A stretch of 35,277 nt of DNA. Source: Formosa sp. Hel1_33_131. GTDB lineage: Bacteria; Bacteroidota; Bacteroidia; Flavobacteriales; Flavobacteriaceae. The translations under genes were made by a program, and so were the position numbers. The stretch's first letter is position 1; every line of letters begins with the position of its first letter. The notes under the pieces were generated by a model that made no database searches, was not told where the DNA came from, and saw only the letters and a list, made by a program, of their open reading frames with translations. Shown here in pieces: positions 18,931 through 28,343 of this stretch. The DNA lies in contig CATEFX010000060.1 of assembly GCA_949499105.1 (NCBI GenBank), positions 1-35,277 on the forward strand. The letters run 5' to 3'.

Positions 18931-19614
18931 ATGAAACAAGCACTCCTATTTGCGACAGCTTTCCTACTGTTCTTTTCCTGCGTGGAAACAGACTATAAAA
19001 ATGATCGCGTAGATCCTGAAATATTCATTTCAAATCCTTTATCAACTCTAGAAGAAGGCACTGATTATCAACTTGAAACTAAGTATTTCAATTATGTTGG
19101 TAAAGAGATTGAAAATCCTGTCGTAAATTGGAGTACTGAAAATCCTACTATTTTAACAGTTTCAGAAACAGGCTTAGTTACTGGAATTAGCATGGGTGTG
19201 GCAATCATCACAGCCAGTCTAATTACCAAAGAAGAAAACTTAACAATTACAAACACCAATAAAATTACGGTGTCAATGTCAACCGCTGTAGAACCTGTGA
19301 AATTTGAAGGAACAATTACCTCAACTAGTTCGTATCTATTGAAAGGAAGCTACACTTTAGAACCTCTTGATGCTGGGGGGGTGAAACTTTCCCTTGGAGA
19401 GGATTACGAAGCCGACACAAGTCTACCAGGACTCTATATATACCTTGGGAATAATCCAAATTCTACGGCAGATGCTTTTGAAATAGGCCCCGTCACTACT
19501 TTTGATGGCGCTCATTTTTACGACCTACCTACGATTGGTATTTATGATTATAACTACGTCTTATATTGGTGCAAACCATTTGGAGTGAAGGTTGGTGAAG
19601 GTCAAATAAAATAA
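18931..19614 (+). CDS. Lipoprotein with Big2 Ig-like and C-terminal DM13 domains
   Basis: Exported protein of 227 residues. The signal peptide ends in a lipobox with C17 (LLFFSC). Residues ~28-118 read as a bacterial Ig-like (Big2) domain (WSTENPTILTVSETGLVTGISMG). Residues ~122-227 match a DM13 domain: FEGTI, KGSYTLEPLD, LSLGEDYEADTSLPGLYIYLG, and the diagnostic ending with W213 and the single conserved cysteine C214 in VLYWCKPFGVKVGEGQIK. DM13 domains are proposed from sequence studies to take part in electron transfer, with that cysteine possibly redox-active. It lies 83 bp after hemB and 11 bp before a small outer-membrane barrel gene, with which it likely forms an operon. Function not established. 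Confidence 0.75.
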   Translation: MKQALLFATAFLLFFSCVETDYKNDRVDPEIFISNPLSTLEEGTDYQLETKYFNYVGKEIENPVVNWSTENPTILTVSETGLVTGISMGVAIITASLITKEENLTITNTNKITVSMSTAVEPVKFEGTITSTSSYLLKGSYTLEPLDAGGVKLSLGEDYEADTSLPGLYIYLGNNPNSTADAFEIGPVTTFDGAHFYDLPTIGIYDYNYVLYWCKPFGVKVGEGQIK

Positions 19615-19625
19615 ACCCCCCTATT

Positions 19626-20489
19626 ATGAAAAAAACAATTCTATTAAGCCTACTTTTCGTGTTTTCGTGTCAATTTATGAGCCATGCTCAATGGTTAGAA
19701 AAAAAAGGAGATGGGTATTTCAAGCTTGGCAGTTGGTTGCTAATTGCCGATCAACATTATACCCCTACTGGAAAAATTGACCCCAACCTCACTCGGGGTA
19801 CTTTTAATTTAAATCTGTATGCAAAATATGGGCTTTCAGAAAATTGGAATGTCATTACATACATCCCTTTTTATGTGAAGTCATATCAAAATAATGAAGT
19901 GTCTCTGATCACAGATGAAAAACTAACGAACGGAGAAGAATTCAGTAGTTTTGGAGACATGAATTTAGGGATAGAATATCGCTTATTTAAAAAATCCAAG
20001 CACGCCTTTTCTGCGGTTCTTACGTTAGGAATTCCATCGGGAAATAACAACGCGGGAAGCGATGGCAGCTATCAAACAGGGGATGGAGAATTTAACCAAG
20101 AAATTAGATTCAATGCTGGAACCTCTTTTAAAATTTCCACACGCTCTTTCTACGCCAAAGCCTATCTTGGATTTAACAATAGGACCGAGAATTTTTCAGA
20201 TGAAATCAGAACTGGATTCGAAGTGGGTACGAGCTTTTTTCAAAAAAAACTTCTTCTATTACTGCGCTCTAACATCGTGGAATCCTTGAGAAATGGCTCC
20301 TTAAATGCCGCCAATAGCAATGGGAGTATTTTTGCAAACAATGTGGAGTTCGCTGGACTTGGTGGCGAAATCGCTTGGAAATTCACAGAAAACTTGGGCG
20401 TTAGTTTGGGTTATGAAGGGGCCCTCTCTGGAAGTCTTATTTATGCCGCTCCTAGCTATTCCGCTGGACTCTTTTATTTACTTAAATAA
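19626..20489 (+). CDS. Putative outer-membrane beta-barrel (transporter-like) protein
   Basis: 287 residues with a cleavable signal peptide (cut likely after A21, before Q22). The mature part alternates hydrophobic and polar residues in amphipathic strands (YAKYGLSENWNVITYIPFY, FGDMNLGIEYRLFKK, AVLTLGIPSG) and ends in an aromatic-rich strand (SAGLFYLLK), as for a 10-12 stranded outer-membrane barrel. Similar proteins are usually annotated 'transporter' or left hypothetical; I cannot name a substrate. It follows the DM13 lipoprotein by 11 bp, so the two may act together at the cell surface. Confidence 0.65.
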   Translation: MKKTILLSLLFVFSCQFMSHAQWLEKKGDGYFKLGSWLLIADQHYTPTGKIDPNLTRGTFNLNLYAKYGLSENWNVITYIPFYVKSYQNNEVSLITDEKLTNGEEFSSFGDMNLGIEYRLFKKSKHAFSAVLTLGIPSGNNNAGSDGSYQTGDGEFNQEIRFNAGTSFKISTRSFYAKAYLGFNNRTENFSDEIRTGFEVGTSFFQKKLLLLLRSNIVESLRNGSLNAANSNGSIFANNVEFAGLGGEIAWKFTENLGVSLGYEGALSGSLIYAAPSYSAGLFYLLK

Positions 20490-20545
20490 GAAATTTGAAG
20501 GTGTCGTATTTATGTTTACTTTTATAGAAACTAAAACACCCATAA

Positions 20546-21703
20546 ATGAAAAAATTCATATCGCGTCTCGTTATCTTAATTGCGGTACTAATCGCCGCTC
20601 TTTATATTACGGATACAACTTATATTATAAAAGCCGTCCGAACGATCTATTTTAATGGCCATACGACCGCATTTCTTGATGACTATACGTTTTCTGAAAA
20701 TAAGACTGTTAAAACCGGAAAATCTAAGGCATGGCCACTCCACAAAAACTACAATAAAATTCCTGCCACTCAGAAACTTTTAGACCTTCACAAAACACAA
20801 GGAACTGTCGCATATTTAATTATTAAAAATGACAGTCTTTTGTATGAGGCGTATTATGATGGCTACAACGAAGACTCGAGAAGTAATTCATTTTCTATGG
20901 CAAAAAGCTATGTGAGTGGTCTTTTAGGAAAAGCAATAATGGAAGGGTTTATAAAAAGTTTAGACCAGCCAGTAAGTGACTTTTTTCCACAATACAAAGA
21001 AGAACTTGGTGCCAAAGTAACTGTTGGGGATCTTGCGTCCATGGCATCAGGATCGAGTTGGGACGAATCTTACTACTCTCCTTTTTCTATCACAACAAAA
21101 GCGTATTATGGAGAAAACTTAGAAGAACTTACTCTTGGCCTAACAACCGAAACTGAACCTGGACAGGCTTTCAAATACGCTAGTGGAGATACTCAGTTAT
21201 TGGCGATGGTGATTGAAAAAGCAACTGGGAAAAAACTATACGACTACCTGTCTGAGAGTTTTTGGATCCCTCTAGAAAGTGAGAACGAAGCCCTTTGGCA
21301 GGTAGACAGCGAAACCAATGCGATGGTAAAAGCATACTGTTGTATTGCTACCAATGCTAAAGATTTTGCACGCTTTGGAAAACTCTATAAAAACCATGGA
21401 AAATGGAATGGCCAACAAATTTTAGACTCCACTTTTGTTGCAAAATCTATTCAGCCACGTTTTAAGGAAACTCCTAGATATGGGTACGGATGGTGGTTGC
21501 GAAAAACAGAAGACAAATCATTTTTTATGATGGAAGGCCACCTAGGACAATGTGTGATTGTAGAGCCAACAGACGATCTTATTGTCGTGCGTCTTGGCCA
21601 TGCAAAAGAATCGTTTGGTCGTGACCCTTACAATGGTGATATCAGCGTTTATATCGAAGAAGCCTATAAAATGTTATCCCATGATCCACAAACTCAACCT
21701 TGA
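20546..21703 (+). CDS. Serine hydrolase of the beta-lactamase/penicillin-binding-like family
   Basis: 385-residue membrane-anchored hydrolase. The N-terminus has one hydrophobic helix (~7-22) that would place the enzyme in the periplasm. The class-C-like catalytic motifs are S117-M-A-K120 (SFSMAK), Y211 in KYASGDTQ as the YxN/S equivalent, and EGHLGQ near the C-terminus as the third element; GYGWWL precedes it. Members act as esterases, D-aminopeptidases or peptidoglycan hydrolases; the real substrate cannot be read from sequence. Its end overlaps the exonuclease gene by 23 bp. Confidence 0.88.
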   Translation: MKKFISRLVILIAVLIAALYITDTTYIIKAVRTIYFNGHTTAFLDDYTFSENKTVKTGKSKAWPLHKNYNKIPATQKLLDLHKTQGTVAYLIIKNDSLLYEAYYDGYNEDSRSNSFSMAKSYVSGLLGKAIMEGFIKSLDQPVSDFFPQYKEELGAKVTVGDLASMASGSSWDESYYSPFSITTKAYYGENLEELTLGLTTETEPGQAFKYASGDTQLLAMVIEKATGKKLYDYLSESFWIPLESENEALWQVDSETNAMVKAYCCIATNAKDFARFGKLYKNHGKWNGQQILDSTFVAKSIQPRFKETPRYGYGWWLRKTEDKSFFMMEGHLGQCVIVEPTDDLIVVRLGHAKESFGRDPYNGDISVYIEEAYKMLSHDPQTQP

Positions 21704-22394
21704 AAATCTACTTTTTTTAGATATTGAAACGGTTCCAGAAACCGGAAATTTTTCTGACCTCTCCAAAGAAAAACAACAACTTTGGGAGCAGAAATCAAAA
21801 TACCAACGCAAAGAAGACTACAGCCCTGAAGCCTTTTATGAACGTGCTGGGATTTGGGCCGAGTTCGGGAAAATCGTCTGTATCTCCGTCGGCTATTTTA
21901 CCTTTGTAGATTCTGAACGCCACTTTAGAGTCACGTCTTTTTATGGGGAGGAACACGCCCTTCTTTTAGAGTTTAAATCACTGATTGAAACGCATTTCTC
22001 AAAACCCAAACACTTACTCTGCGCTCATAATGGAAAAGAATTTGACTTCCCGTACATTGCTCGACGAATGATCATCCACGGAATTGAACTCCCCTTAAAA
22101 TTAAATTTATTCGGCAAAAAACCCTGGGAAGTCCCGCATTTGGACACCCTAGAATTATGGAAATTTGGAGACTTTAAACATTATACGTCTCTAAAATTAT
22201 TAACCAGTGTGTTGGGAATCCCTTCCCCAAAAGATGACATAGACGGCAGTGAAATTTTCCGAGTATACTACGAAGAAAATGATATAGAGCGCATTGTGAT
22301 CTATTGCCAAAAAGACACCATAGCAGTCGCACAAATTATACTTCGACTCCGAGGAGAAGCCCTATTAGAAACGGCTGAAATTGCTTATATTTAA
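21681..22394 (+). CDS. DEDDy 3'-5' exonuclease (PolB-exonuclease-like, ribonuclease H fold)
   Basis: 237 residues from the ATG at 21681 (MIHKLNLENLLFLDIETVPE). The open frame begins earlier but only inside the serine-hydrolase gene, so this later ATG is preferred; it still gives a 23-bp overlap. Exo I: FLDIETVP with D14 and E16. Exo II: CAHNGKEFDFPYI with D122. Exo III: Y208-CQK-D212, the Tyr-x3-Asp spacing of the DEDDy class. It matches the stand-alone family described as related to the proofreading domain of DNA polymerase B. Likely acts on DNA or RNA 3' ends; a specific role is unknown. The ABC-transporter gene starts 3 bp after it. Confidence 0.87.
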   Translation: MIHKLNLENLLFLDIETVPETGNFSDLSKEKQQLWEQKSKYQRKEDYSPEAFYERAGIWAEFGKIVCISVGYFTFVDSERHFRVTSFYGEEHALLLEFKSLIETHFSKPKHLLCAHNGKEFDFPYIARRMIIHGIELPLKLNLFGKKPWEVPHLDTLELWKFGDFKHYTSLKLLTSVLGIPSPKDDIDGSEIFRVYYEENDIERIVIYCQKDTIAVAQIILRLRGEALLETAEIAYI

Positions 22395-22397
22395 GCA

Positions 22398-24089
22398 ATG
22401 AATAAATCGCCTGTTCTTAGTGTTCAAAACCTTCGGGTCGCTTTTCAATCCAATACAACTTTGAATGAAGTGCTTCATGGCATCTCTTATGATGTATTTC
22501 CAAATGAAATTCTTGGGATTGTTGGTGAATCTGGGAGTGGAAAATCGGTAGCTTCGCTCGCTATCATGGGCTTATTACCACCAAAAAATAGTGTGATTTC
22601 TTCGGGAGCGGTTCTATTTAATTCTGAAGATATCCTTAAATATTCACAGACCCAACTCGAAGGTTTGCGTGGGCAAAAAATAGCCATGATATTTCAAGAG
22701 CCTATGAGTGCTCTAAACCCGTCAATGAACTGCGGGAAACAAGTGGAAGAAATTTTACTTCAACACACTAACATCACAAAAAAAGCGGCAAAAGAAGAAG
22801 TGATTCGTTTGTTTAATGCTGTTAAAATTCCTGAACCAGAAAGCAGCTTTAAAAAATATCCACATGAGATATCTGGTGGCCAACAACAGCGGGTCATGAT
22901 TGCCATGGCCATTGCCTGTAAACCGGATATTCTAATCGCAGACGAGCCAACCACCGCTCTAGATGTAACTGTTCAAAAGGATATCATTGCGCTGTTAAAG
23001 ACACTTCAAAAAGAATTCAAAATGAGTGTCATTTTCATCAGTCACGATTTGGCTTTAGTTTCTGAAATTGCGGATCGGATCCTAGTCATGTATAAAGGAT
23101 CTATTGTAGAAAAAGGCGCTACAAAAACAGTCTTTAAAAACCCCGGAGAAGACTATACAAAAGCATTGATTGGTGCACGCCCAACCTTAAAATCACGCTT
23201 AAAACAATTGCCTACCATCAGTGATTTTCTATCCAATACGATTTCGAAAAGCATCGTTTCAAAATTAGATCGCGCTAAAAAACACGAAGAAATTTATAGC
23301 CAAGCCCCTTTGTTGGAAGTGATAAATCTTGAAAAAACATATTTTTCCAAAGCCTCTTTTTTTGGAACAAAAACAGCATTTAAAGCCGTAGATGATGTTA
23401 GCTTTAAGGTCTACCCTGGCGAAACACTTGGGCTTGTCGGAGAATCTGGATGTGGTAAATCGACTCTTGGAAAAGCAATTCTTCAACTGGACAAAGCCAC
23501 TGCTGGAACCCTGAAATACAAGGGGGTCGACATTACCAATCTTTCTAAAAAAGCATTGCGGTCATTACGTAAAGACATTCAGATCATTTTTCAGGATCCG
23601 TATGCATCCCTAAATCCGCGTCTTACTGTTGGTGCTGCCATCATGGAGCCCATGAACGTCCATAAATTATTCTCATCAGATGAAGAACGCAAAGCAAAAA
23701 CCATAGAAATTTTGGAGAAAGTGGGCTTAGAAGCGTCTCATTTTGACCGGTATCCTCATGAGTTTTCTGGTGGACAACGGCAGCGTATTGGAATAGCGAG
23801 AACCATTGCCGTACAGCCAACCTTAATTATTTGTGACGAATCGGTATCTGCCTTAGATATTTCGGTGCAAGCACAAGTACTGAATTTATTGAATGCTCTT
23901 AAAGACGATTATGGGTTTACCTATATTTTTATCTCCCATGATTTATCGGTAGTAAAATTTATGTCCGATCAATTAATGGTCATGAATCAAGGAAAAATAG
24001 AAGAGATTGGAGAGGCAGATGCTATTTATGAATCGCCTCAAAAGGGATATACTAAAACGTTGATCGACGCCATTCCGAAAGGATTATAA
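22398..24089 (+). CDS. Peptide/nickel-type ABC transporter ATPase with two fused nucleotide-binding domains
   Basis: Drives an oligopeptide/dipeptide-type ABC importer. 563 residues, equal to DppD and DppF joined (YejF layout). NBD1: Walker A GESGSGKS (43-50), signature ISGGQQQR (~158-165), Walker B ILIADEPTTALD. An oligopeptide-C-terminal linker (~255-300) follows. NBD2: Walker A GESGCGKS (348-355), signature FSGGQRQR, Walker B LIICDESVSALD. All catalytic residues are intact in both halves. No permease or binding-protein gene is adjacent, so partners must be elsewhere. It ends in convergent overlap (6 bp) with the CoA-transferase beta gene. Confidence 0.94.
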   Translation: MNKSPVLSVQNLRVAFQSNTTLNEVLHGISYDVFPNEILGIVGESGSGKSVASLAIMGLLPPKNSVISSGAVLFNSEDILKYSQTQLEGLRGQKIAMIFQEPMSALNPSMNCGKQVEEILLQHTNITKKAAKEEVIRLFNAVKIPEPESSFKKYPHEISGGQQQRVMIAMAIACKPDILIADEPTTALDVTVQKDIIALLKTLQKEFKMSVIFISHDLALVSEIADRILVMYKGSIVEKGATKTVFKNPGEDYTKALIGARPTLKSRLKQLPTISDFLSNTISKSIVSKLDRAKKHEEIYSQAPLLEVINLEKTYFSKASFFGTKTAFKAVDDVSFKVYPGETLGLVGESGCGKSTLGKAILQLDKATAGTLKYKGVDITNLSKKALRSLRKDIQIIFQDPYASLNPRLTVGAAIMEPMNVHKLFSSDEERKAKTIEILEKVGLEASHFDRYPHEFSGGQRQRIGIARTIAVQPTLIICDESVSALDISVQAQVLNLLNALKDDYGFTYIFISHDLSVVKFMSDQLMVMNQGKIEEIGEADAIYESPQKGYTKTLIDAIPKGL

Positions 24090-24737
24090 CTTCATTTCTG
24101 GAACTGTCCCTTCAATAGTTAAATGACCTTCGGTTGCTTGTTGAATCGTTTCTACAGAGATTCCCGGAGCACGTTCTAAGAGTTTAAAACCGTCTTTGGT
24201 GACTTCCAAAACCGCTAAGTTGGTGACGATTTTTTTGACACATCCAACCCCCGTCAACGGAAGCGAACAACGTTTCAAAAGCTTCGATTCTCCTTTTTTA
24301 TTGGTGTGCATCATGGCGACAATAATATTTTCGGCACTAGCCACCAAGTCCATAGCGCCTCCCATCCCTTTAACCATATAACCTGGGATTTTCCAGTTGG
24401 CAATATCGCCATTTTCTGAAACTTCCATGGCGCCTAAGATTGTGAGATCTACATGCTTACCACGGATCATAGAGAAGCTAGTAGCGGAGTCAAAATAGCT
24501 AGCGCCTTCCAGGGCTGTAATGGTTTGTTTTCCCGCATTGATGAGGTCTGCATCTTCTTCGCCGTCCAAAGGGAATGGGCCCATTCCTAAAACCCCGTTT
24601 TCGCTTTGAAATTCGACTTCTATGTCTTCACGAACAAAATTAGCGACCAGCGTCGGAATTCCGATCCCAAGATTGACGTAGTAGCCGTTTTTGACTTCCT
24701 TGGCAATTCGTTTTGCAATTCCAGTTTTGTCTAGCAT
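24084..24737 (-). CDS. scoB: 3-oxoacid CoA-transferase, subunit B
   Basis: Transfers CoA between succinyl-CoA and a 3-oxoacid such as acetoacetate, feeding ketone-body or branched-chain degradation. 217 residues. The catalytic glutamate is E46 in FQSENGVLGMGP; GIGIPTLV and the later MVKGMGGAMDLV and LTGVGCVKKIVTNLAV are family segments. It forms a two-subunit enzyme with the next upstream gene (subunit A), 11 bp apart. Other acyl-CoA:acetate/3-ketoacid transferases share the fold, so the exact acid is not certain. The stop overlaps the opposite-strand ABC ATPase stop by 6 bp, with no terminator between. Confidence 0.92.
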   Translation of the reverse strand: MLDKTGIAKRIAKEVKNGYYVNLGIGIPTLVANFVREDIEVEFQSENGVLGMGPFPLDGEEDADLINAGKQTITALEGASYFDSATSFSMIRGKHVDLTILGAMEVSENGDIANWKIPGYMVKGMGGAMDLVASAENIIVAMMHTNKKGESKLLKRCSLPLTGVGCVKKIVTNLAVLEVTKDGFKLLERAPGISVETIQQATEGHLTIEGTVPEMKL

Positions 24738-24748
24738 GATTCTAATGT

Positions 24749-25441
24749 TTATCTAACGGTTCGTTTTTCAATGCGCTTCTCGTAATTTTTTCCTTCAAAA
24801 ATGCGTTGTACAAAGATGCCTGGAATATGAATTTGGTTGGGGTTAAGCGCACCTACAGGCACTAATTCTTCGACCTCAGCTACCGTAATGGTTGCGGCCC
24901 CACACATATTGGGATTAAAATTTCTTGCCGTGCCTTTAAATATTAAATTCCCTGCCGCATCCCCTTTCCATGCTTTCACAAAAGAAAAATCGGCCTTAAA
25001 AGCCATTTCCAAAACGTACATTTTACCATCAAACTCGCGTGTTTCTTTACCTTCCGCTACTTCCGTTCCATAGCCAGCAGGCGTATAAATAGCGGGGAAT
25101 CCTGCTTGCGCAGCACGACAGCGTTCGGCCAGGGTTCCTTGCGGAATCAATTCGACATCTAATTCACCCGAAAGCATTTGACGCTCAAACTCGTCATTTT
25201 CTCCAACATAAGAGGCGATCATTTTTTTAATCTGATGTTTTTGAAGTAATAATCCAAGCCCAAAATCATCGACTCCTGCATTGTTAGAAATACAGGTGAG
25301 ATCTTTAACACCCATATCGACCAATTCAGAAATCGTATTTTCAGGGATCCCACACAGTCCAAAACCACCAAGCATGAGGGTCATTTCGCTAGAAACACCT
25401 TTAAGCGCTTCTTTAACATTCGCTACTTGTTTGTTTATCAT
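24749..25441 (-). CDS. scoA: 3-oxoacid CoA-transferase, subunit A
   Basis: Partner of subunit B in the CoA-transferase. 230 residues. The glycine-rich CoA-binding start is [14 protein letters not shown] (~24-37); [53 protein letters not shown]-type (here [14 protein letters not shown]) and [19 protein letters not shown] follow. It precedes scoB by 11 bp, the standard A-then-B order. Upstream lies PBP1A in the same direction, 55 bp away. Confidence 0.92.
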   Translation of the reverse strand: MINKQVANVKEALKGVSSEMTLMLGGFGLCGIPENTISELVDMGVKDLTCISNNAGVDDFGLGLLLQKHQIKKMIASYVGENDEFERQMLSGELDVELIPQGTLAERCRAAQAGFPAIYTPAGYGTEVAEGKETREFDGKMYVLEMAFKADFSFVKAWKGDAAGNLIFKGTARNFNPNMCGAATITVAEVEELVPVGALNPNQIHIPGIFVQRIFEGKNYEKRIEKRTVR

Positions 25442-25496
25442 CGTTTTAATTTAGGATAAAAAGTACAAAAAAAATCTTGTTAATTGGTCGGTTTGG

Positions 25497-27836
25497 CTAG
25501 AAATCGAAATCTGGAGTGATCGTCGTATTATCCTTTGGAATGACCTCGCCTTCTTCGTTGGTGGTTTCACAGTCAACTTCAATGGTCAGTTCTTCAGGGG
25601 CTAAGAATTCTTCTTTTGAAATGTTCAAGTCCTCAAGTTCATAACAACTTCGCATAAAATTAGCCCAAATAGGAAGTGCCATCGAAGCCCCTTGTCCATA
25701 CGTAATTGTTTTAAAGTGCGTCGCGCGGTCTTCACCACCAACCCAAACACCTGTTACCAAGTTAGGAACCATCCCCATAAACCAACCATCACTTTGGTTT
25801 TGTGTGGTACCTGTTTTTCCAGCAATTGGATTTGTAAATTCATACGGATAGCCTGTAACAATTTCTTTATAAACGGGTTTGTCTTTTGCGGCGCTATGTC
25901 GCAATCGCTGACCAGAGCCAAATTGTGTCACGCCTTCCATTAGTTTGACAGTCACGTAGGCTACTTCTTTACTGAGAACATCTTTAGTTTCAGGAGAATA
26001 TTGATACAGTATGGTGCCACTTTTATCTTTGATGTGCGTAACCATCACTGGTTTTGTATAAACACCTTGATTTGCAAAACTAGAGTATGCGGCGACCATT
26101 TCGTAGACACTTAAATCGGGAGTTCCAAGCGCAATTGATGGAACTGCGGGGATTTTTTGTTGGACCCCTAAACTATGTGCTAGATTAATCACGGGCTGTG
26201 GCCCGATTTCATTCATCAGTCGAGCGGTGATGGTGTTTCTAGAATTTGCTAATGCAGATTTTAATGTTTCGAAGCCTCCATAGTTCCCGCCAGAATTTTT
26301 GGGAGCCCATGGTTTCATGTTTCCATGTTTGAGCGCTTCAATAGTAATTTGAGATTTTGGGAAGGTATCACATGGCGATAAATGCAGTTGATCAATCGCT
26401 GCGGCATATACAAAAGGCTTAAATGTAGAGCCCACTTGTCGCTTTCCTTGTTTGACCATGTCGTATTGGAAGTGCTTATAATTAATGCCGCCAACCCAAG
26501 CCTTTACATGGCCCGTTTGAGGTTCCATTGACATCATTCCTGTTCTTAAAAAAGTTTTATAATAACGCATCGAATCTAAGGGCGTCATTATGGTATCTAT
26601 TTCATTGTTATCTGCCGTCCATGAAAATATTTTCATAGGAATTGGCTTTTTAAAGGAGGTTTTGATTTCCTCCTCTGATTTTTTAAGATCGTACTTCATT
26701 TTTCGCCAACGTTCCGAACGTCGCATACCACTATTTAATAACTCTGTAATTTCCTTTGGTTTTAAATCTAAAAAGGGGGCGGTTCGATTTCGTTTTGACG
26801 TATTCTGCACAAAAAATTCCGCTTGTAGATTGGCCATGTGTTCTTTGGAGGCGGTTTCTGCAAAAGTTTGCATCCGAGAATCGATCGTGGTGTGAATTTT
26901 TAAACCGTCTTTATAGATATTATATGTATCTCCATTCGGTTTTGTGTTTTGAGGGTTGTTAACCCATTCTTTCATAAACCCTCTAAGGTAGGCTCTAAAA
27001 TAGGTCGCGATCCCTTCTCGATGTGATTCAGGGGAATAATTGAGTCCTAACGGTAATTGTTGAAGCGAATCTTTCAGCGTTTCATCGATAAAATCGTATT
27101 TAGCCATTTGATTTAACACCACATTTCGGCGGTTTCTAGTGCCTTCTGGATTTCGTTTTGGTCGCGGGTTGTAAAGCGACGAATTTTTAAACATCCCTAC
27201 TAGCATCGCTGATTCGTTAATACCTAAGTCTTTAGGTTCTTTTCCAAAATAAATTCTGGAAGCGGATCGAATGCCGTCAGCATTATTTCCAAAATCATAG
27301 ATATTAAAATATTGAGCAATGATTTCTTCTTTGGTGTATTGGCGTTCTAAACGTGTGGCAATGACCCATTCTTTAATTTTTTGGGTGATTCTACCGATAG
27401 TGTTTCGAGAGCCTTCGCCGTGAAAAAGTTGTTTGGCTAATTGTTGCGAAATGGTGCTTGCTCCCCCGCCTTTACCAAGTTTGACCACTGCTCGCAATGT
27501 CCCTCTTGCATCGATTCCTGCGTGCTCATAAAAACGCACATCTTCTGTCGCAATAAGCGCCTCAACAAGATACTTAGGAAGCTCACTATAAGCTATAGGA
27601 GTCCGGTTGTCTTCGTAATAAAATTTCCCAAGGGTTTTTCCGTCCGATGATATAATTTCAGTAGCTAAGTTCGTCCGGGGGTTTTCAAGTGCCGTATGAT
27701 CTGGCATGGAGCCGAAAAGTCCAAGCGACGCTAAAATAAAAATAAAAACTATTGCCGTGAGTAGAACTAAAAAACACATCCAAAACCAACGAATTGGTTT
27801 TGAAAAACTAGGAGGTAATATCTTTTTTTTTGCCAT
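25497..27836 (-). CDS. Penicillin-binding protein 1A (bifunctional transglycosylase/transpeptidase)
   Basis: Polymerises glycan strands and cross-links peptidoglycan from the inner membrane. 779 residues with one membrane helix (~18-40). The transglycosylase domain has catalytic E98 in ATEDVRFYEHAGID, GGASTISQQLAKQLF and RKIKE-type RITQKIKEWVIATRLE. The transpeptidase domain has S470-TFK473 (VGSTFKPF), S532-R-N534 and K674-TG (AGKTGTTQNQSDGW). The C-terminal tail is acidic and low in complexity. gldH starts 9 bp before it; ricT-gldH-PBP1A is a recurring flavobacterial order. All catalytic residues are intact. Confidence 0.95.
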   Translation of the reverse strand: MAKKKILPPSFSKPIRWFWMCFLVLLTAIVFIFILASLGLFGSMPDHTALENPRTNLATEIISSDGKTLGKFYYEDNRTPIAYSELPKYLVEALIATEDVRFYEHAGIDARGTLRAVVKLGKGGGASTISQQLAKQLFHGEGSRNTIGRITQKIKEWVIATRLERQYTKEEIIAQYFNIYDFGNNADGIRSASRIYFGKEPKDLGINESAMLVGMFKNSSLYNPRPKRNPEGTRNRRNVVLNQMAKYDFIDETLKDSLQQLPLGLNYSPESHREGIATYFRAYLRGFMKEWVNNPQNTKPNGDTYNIYKDGLKIHTTIDSRMQTFAETASKEHMANLQAEFFVQNTSKRNRTAPFLDLKPKEITELLNSGMRRSERWRKMKYDLKKSEEEIKTSFKKPIPMKIFSWTADNNEIDTIMTPLDSMRYYKTFLRTGMMSMEPQTGHVKAWVGGINYKHFQYDMVKQGKRQVGSTFKPFVYAAAIDQLHLSPCDTFPKSQITIEALKHGNMKPWAPKNSGGNYGGFETLKSALANSRNTITARLMNEIGPQPVINLAHSLGVQQKIPAVPSIALGTPDLSVYEMVAAYSSFANQGVYTKPVMVTHIKDKSGTILYQYSPETKDVLSKEVAYVTVKLMEGVTQFGSGQRLRHSAAKDKPVYKEIVTGYPYEFTNPIAGKTGTTQNQSDGWFMGMVPNLVTGVWVGGEDRATHFKTITYGQGASMALPIWANFMRSCYELEDLNISKEEFLAPEELTIEVDCETTNEEGEVIPKDNTTITPDFDF

Positions 27837-27845
27837 AATCGCTAG

Positions 27846-28343
27846 TTATTTATTTGAGGATTCGATACTAAAACCGACATCAATAATTCCTTCAAGATGA
27901 GCAACCCCATTTGGCTCACCAAGGAGGCGCATAGCTTGTTGGATGTGTATTTGATAAGACCCTTTTTCTGAAAACACAAAAGGTACTTCATGCCCTTTAA
28001 GCCAAAGCTTGTGTTCTTTTATAGAAGTAAACCCTGTCCCTAGAAGCTCACCATTGGGTTTCGCCATTTGATACTCTAAGGTGTCTTTTGTGACTTTTCC
28101 ATTCGGGTAATTTAATTCAACTACTAAAAATAAATTACTAAATTTATAGTCTGGGGTCGTTCTTAAATTAATGAATAAATCATACGGATTGATGGTGTCA
28201 GGTGCAATAAAATCATAACTAATAGATTGTTGTTGACCCCAACTATTAGCAATAGACGTATAGCGGTCAAACGACTTGTTTTGGCGGCATGAGGATGCTA
28301 CAAAAGCAAAAAGAAGGATCCATAAAACAGGTTTACTTTGCAT
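27846..28343 (-). CDS. gldH: Gliding motility lipoprotein GldH
   Basis: Lipoprotein required for gliding in Flavobacterium johnsoniae; linked to the gliding/type IX secretion machinery. I start it at the ATG at 28343 (MQSKPVLWILLFAFVASSCRQ), giving 165 residues with a lipobox C19; the longer open frame upstream only reads through the ricT tail. Family features: a short hydrophobic signal, then SIANSWGQQQSISYDFIAPDT, PYDLFINLRTTPDYKFSNLFL and MRLLGEPNGVAHLEGI. It overlaps the end of ricT by 11 bp and lies 9 bp before the PBP1A gene. The other gliding genes are elsewhere. Confidence 0.88.
   Translation of the reverse strand: MQSKPVLWILLFAFVASSCRQNKSFDRYTSIANSWGQQQSISYDFIAPDTINPYDLFINLRTTPDYKFSNLFLVVELNYPNGKVTKDTLEYQMAKPNGELLGTGFTSIKEHKLWLKGHEVPFVFSEKGSYQIHIQQAMRLLGEPNGVAHLEGIIDVGFSIESSNK

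Noticed and set aside
21582-21680. Longer N-terminus for the exonuclease
   Set aside because: It reads through the serine hydrolase in another frame; the ATG at 21681 directly precedes the first conserved motif.
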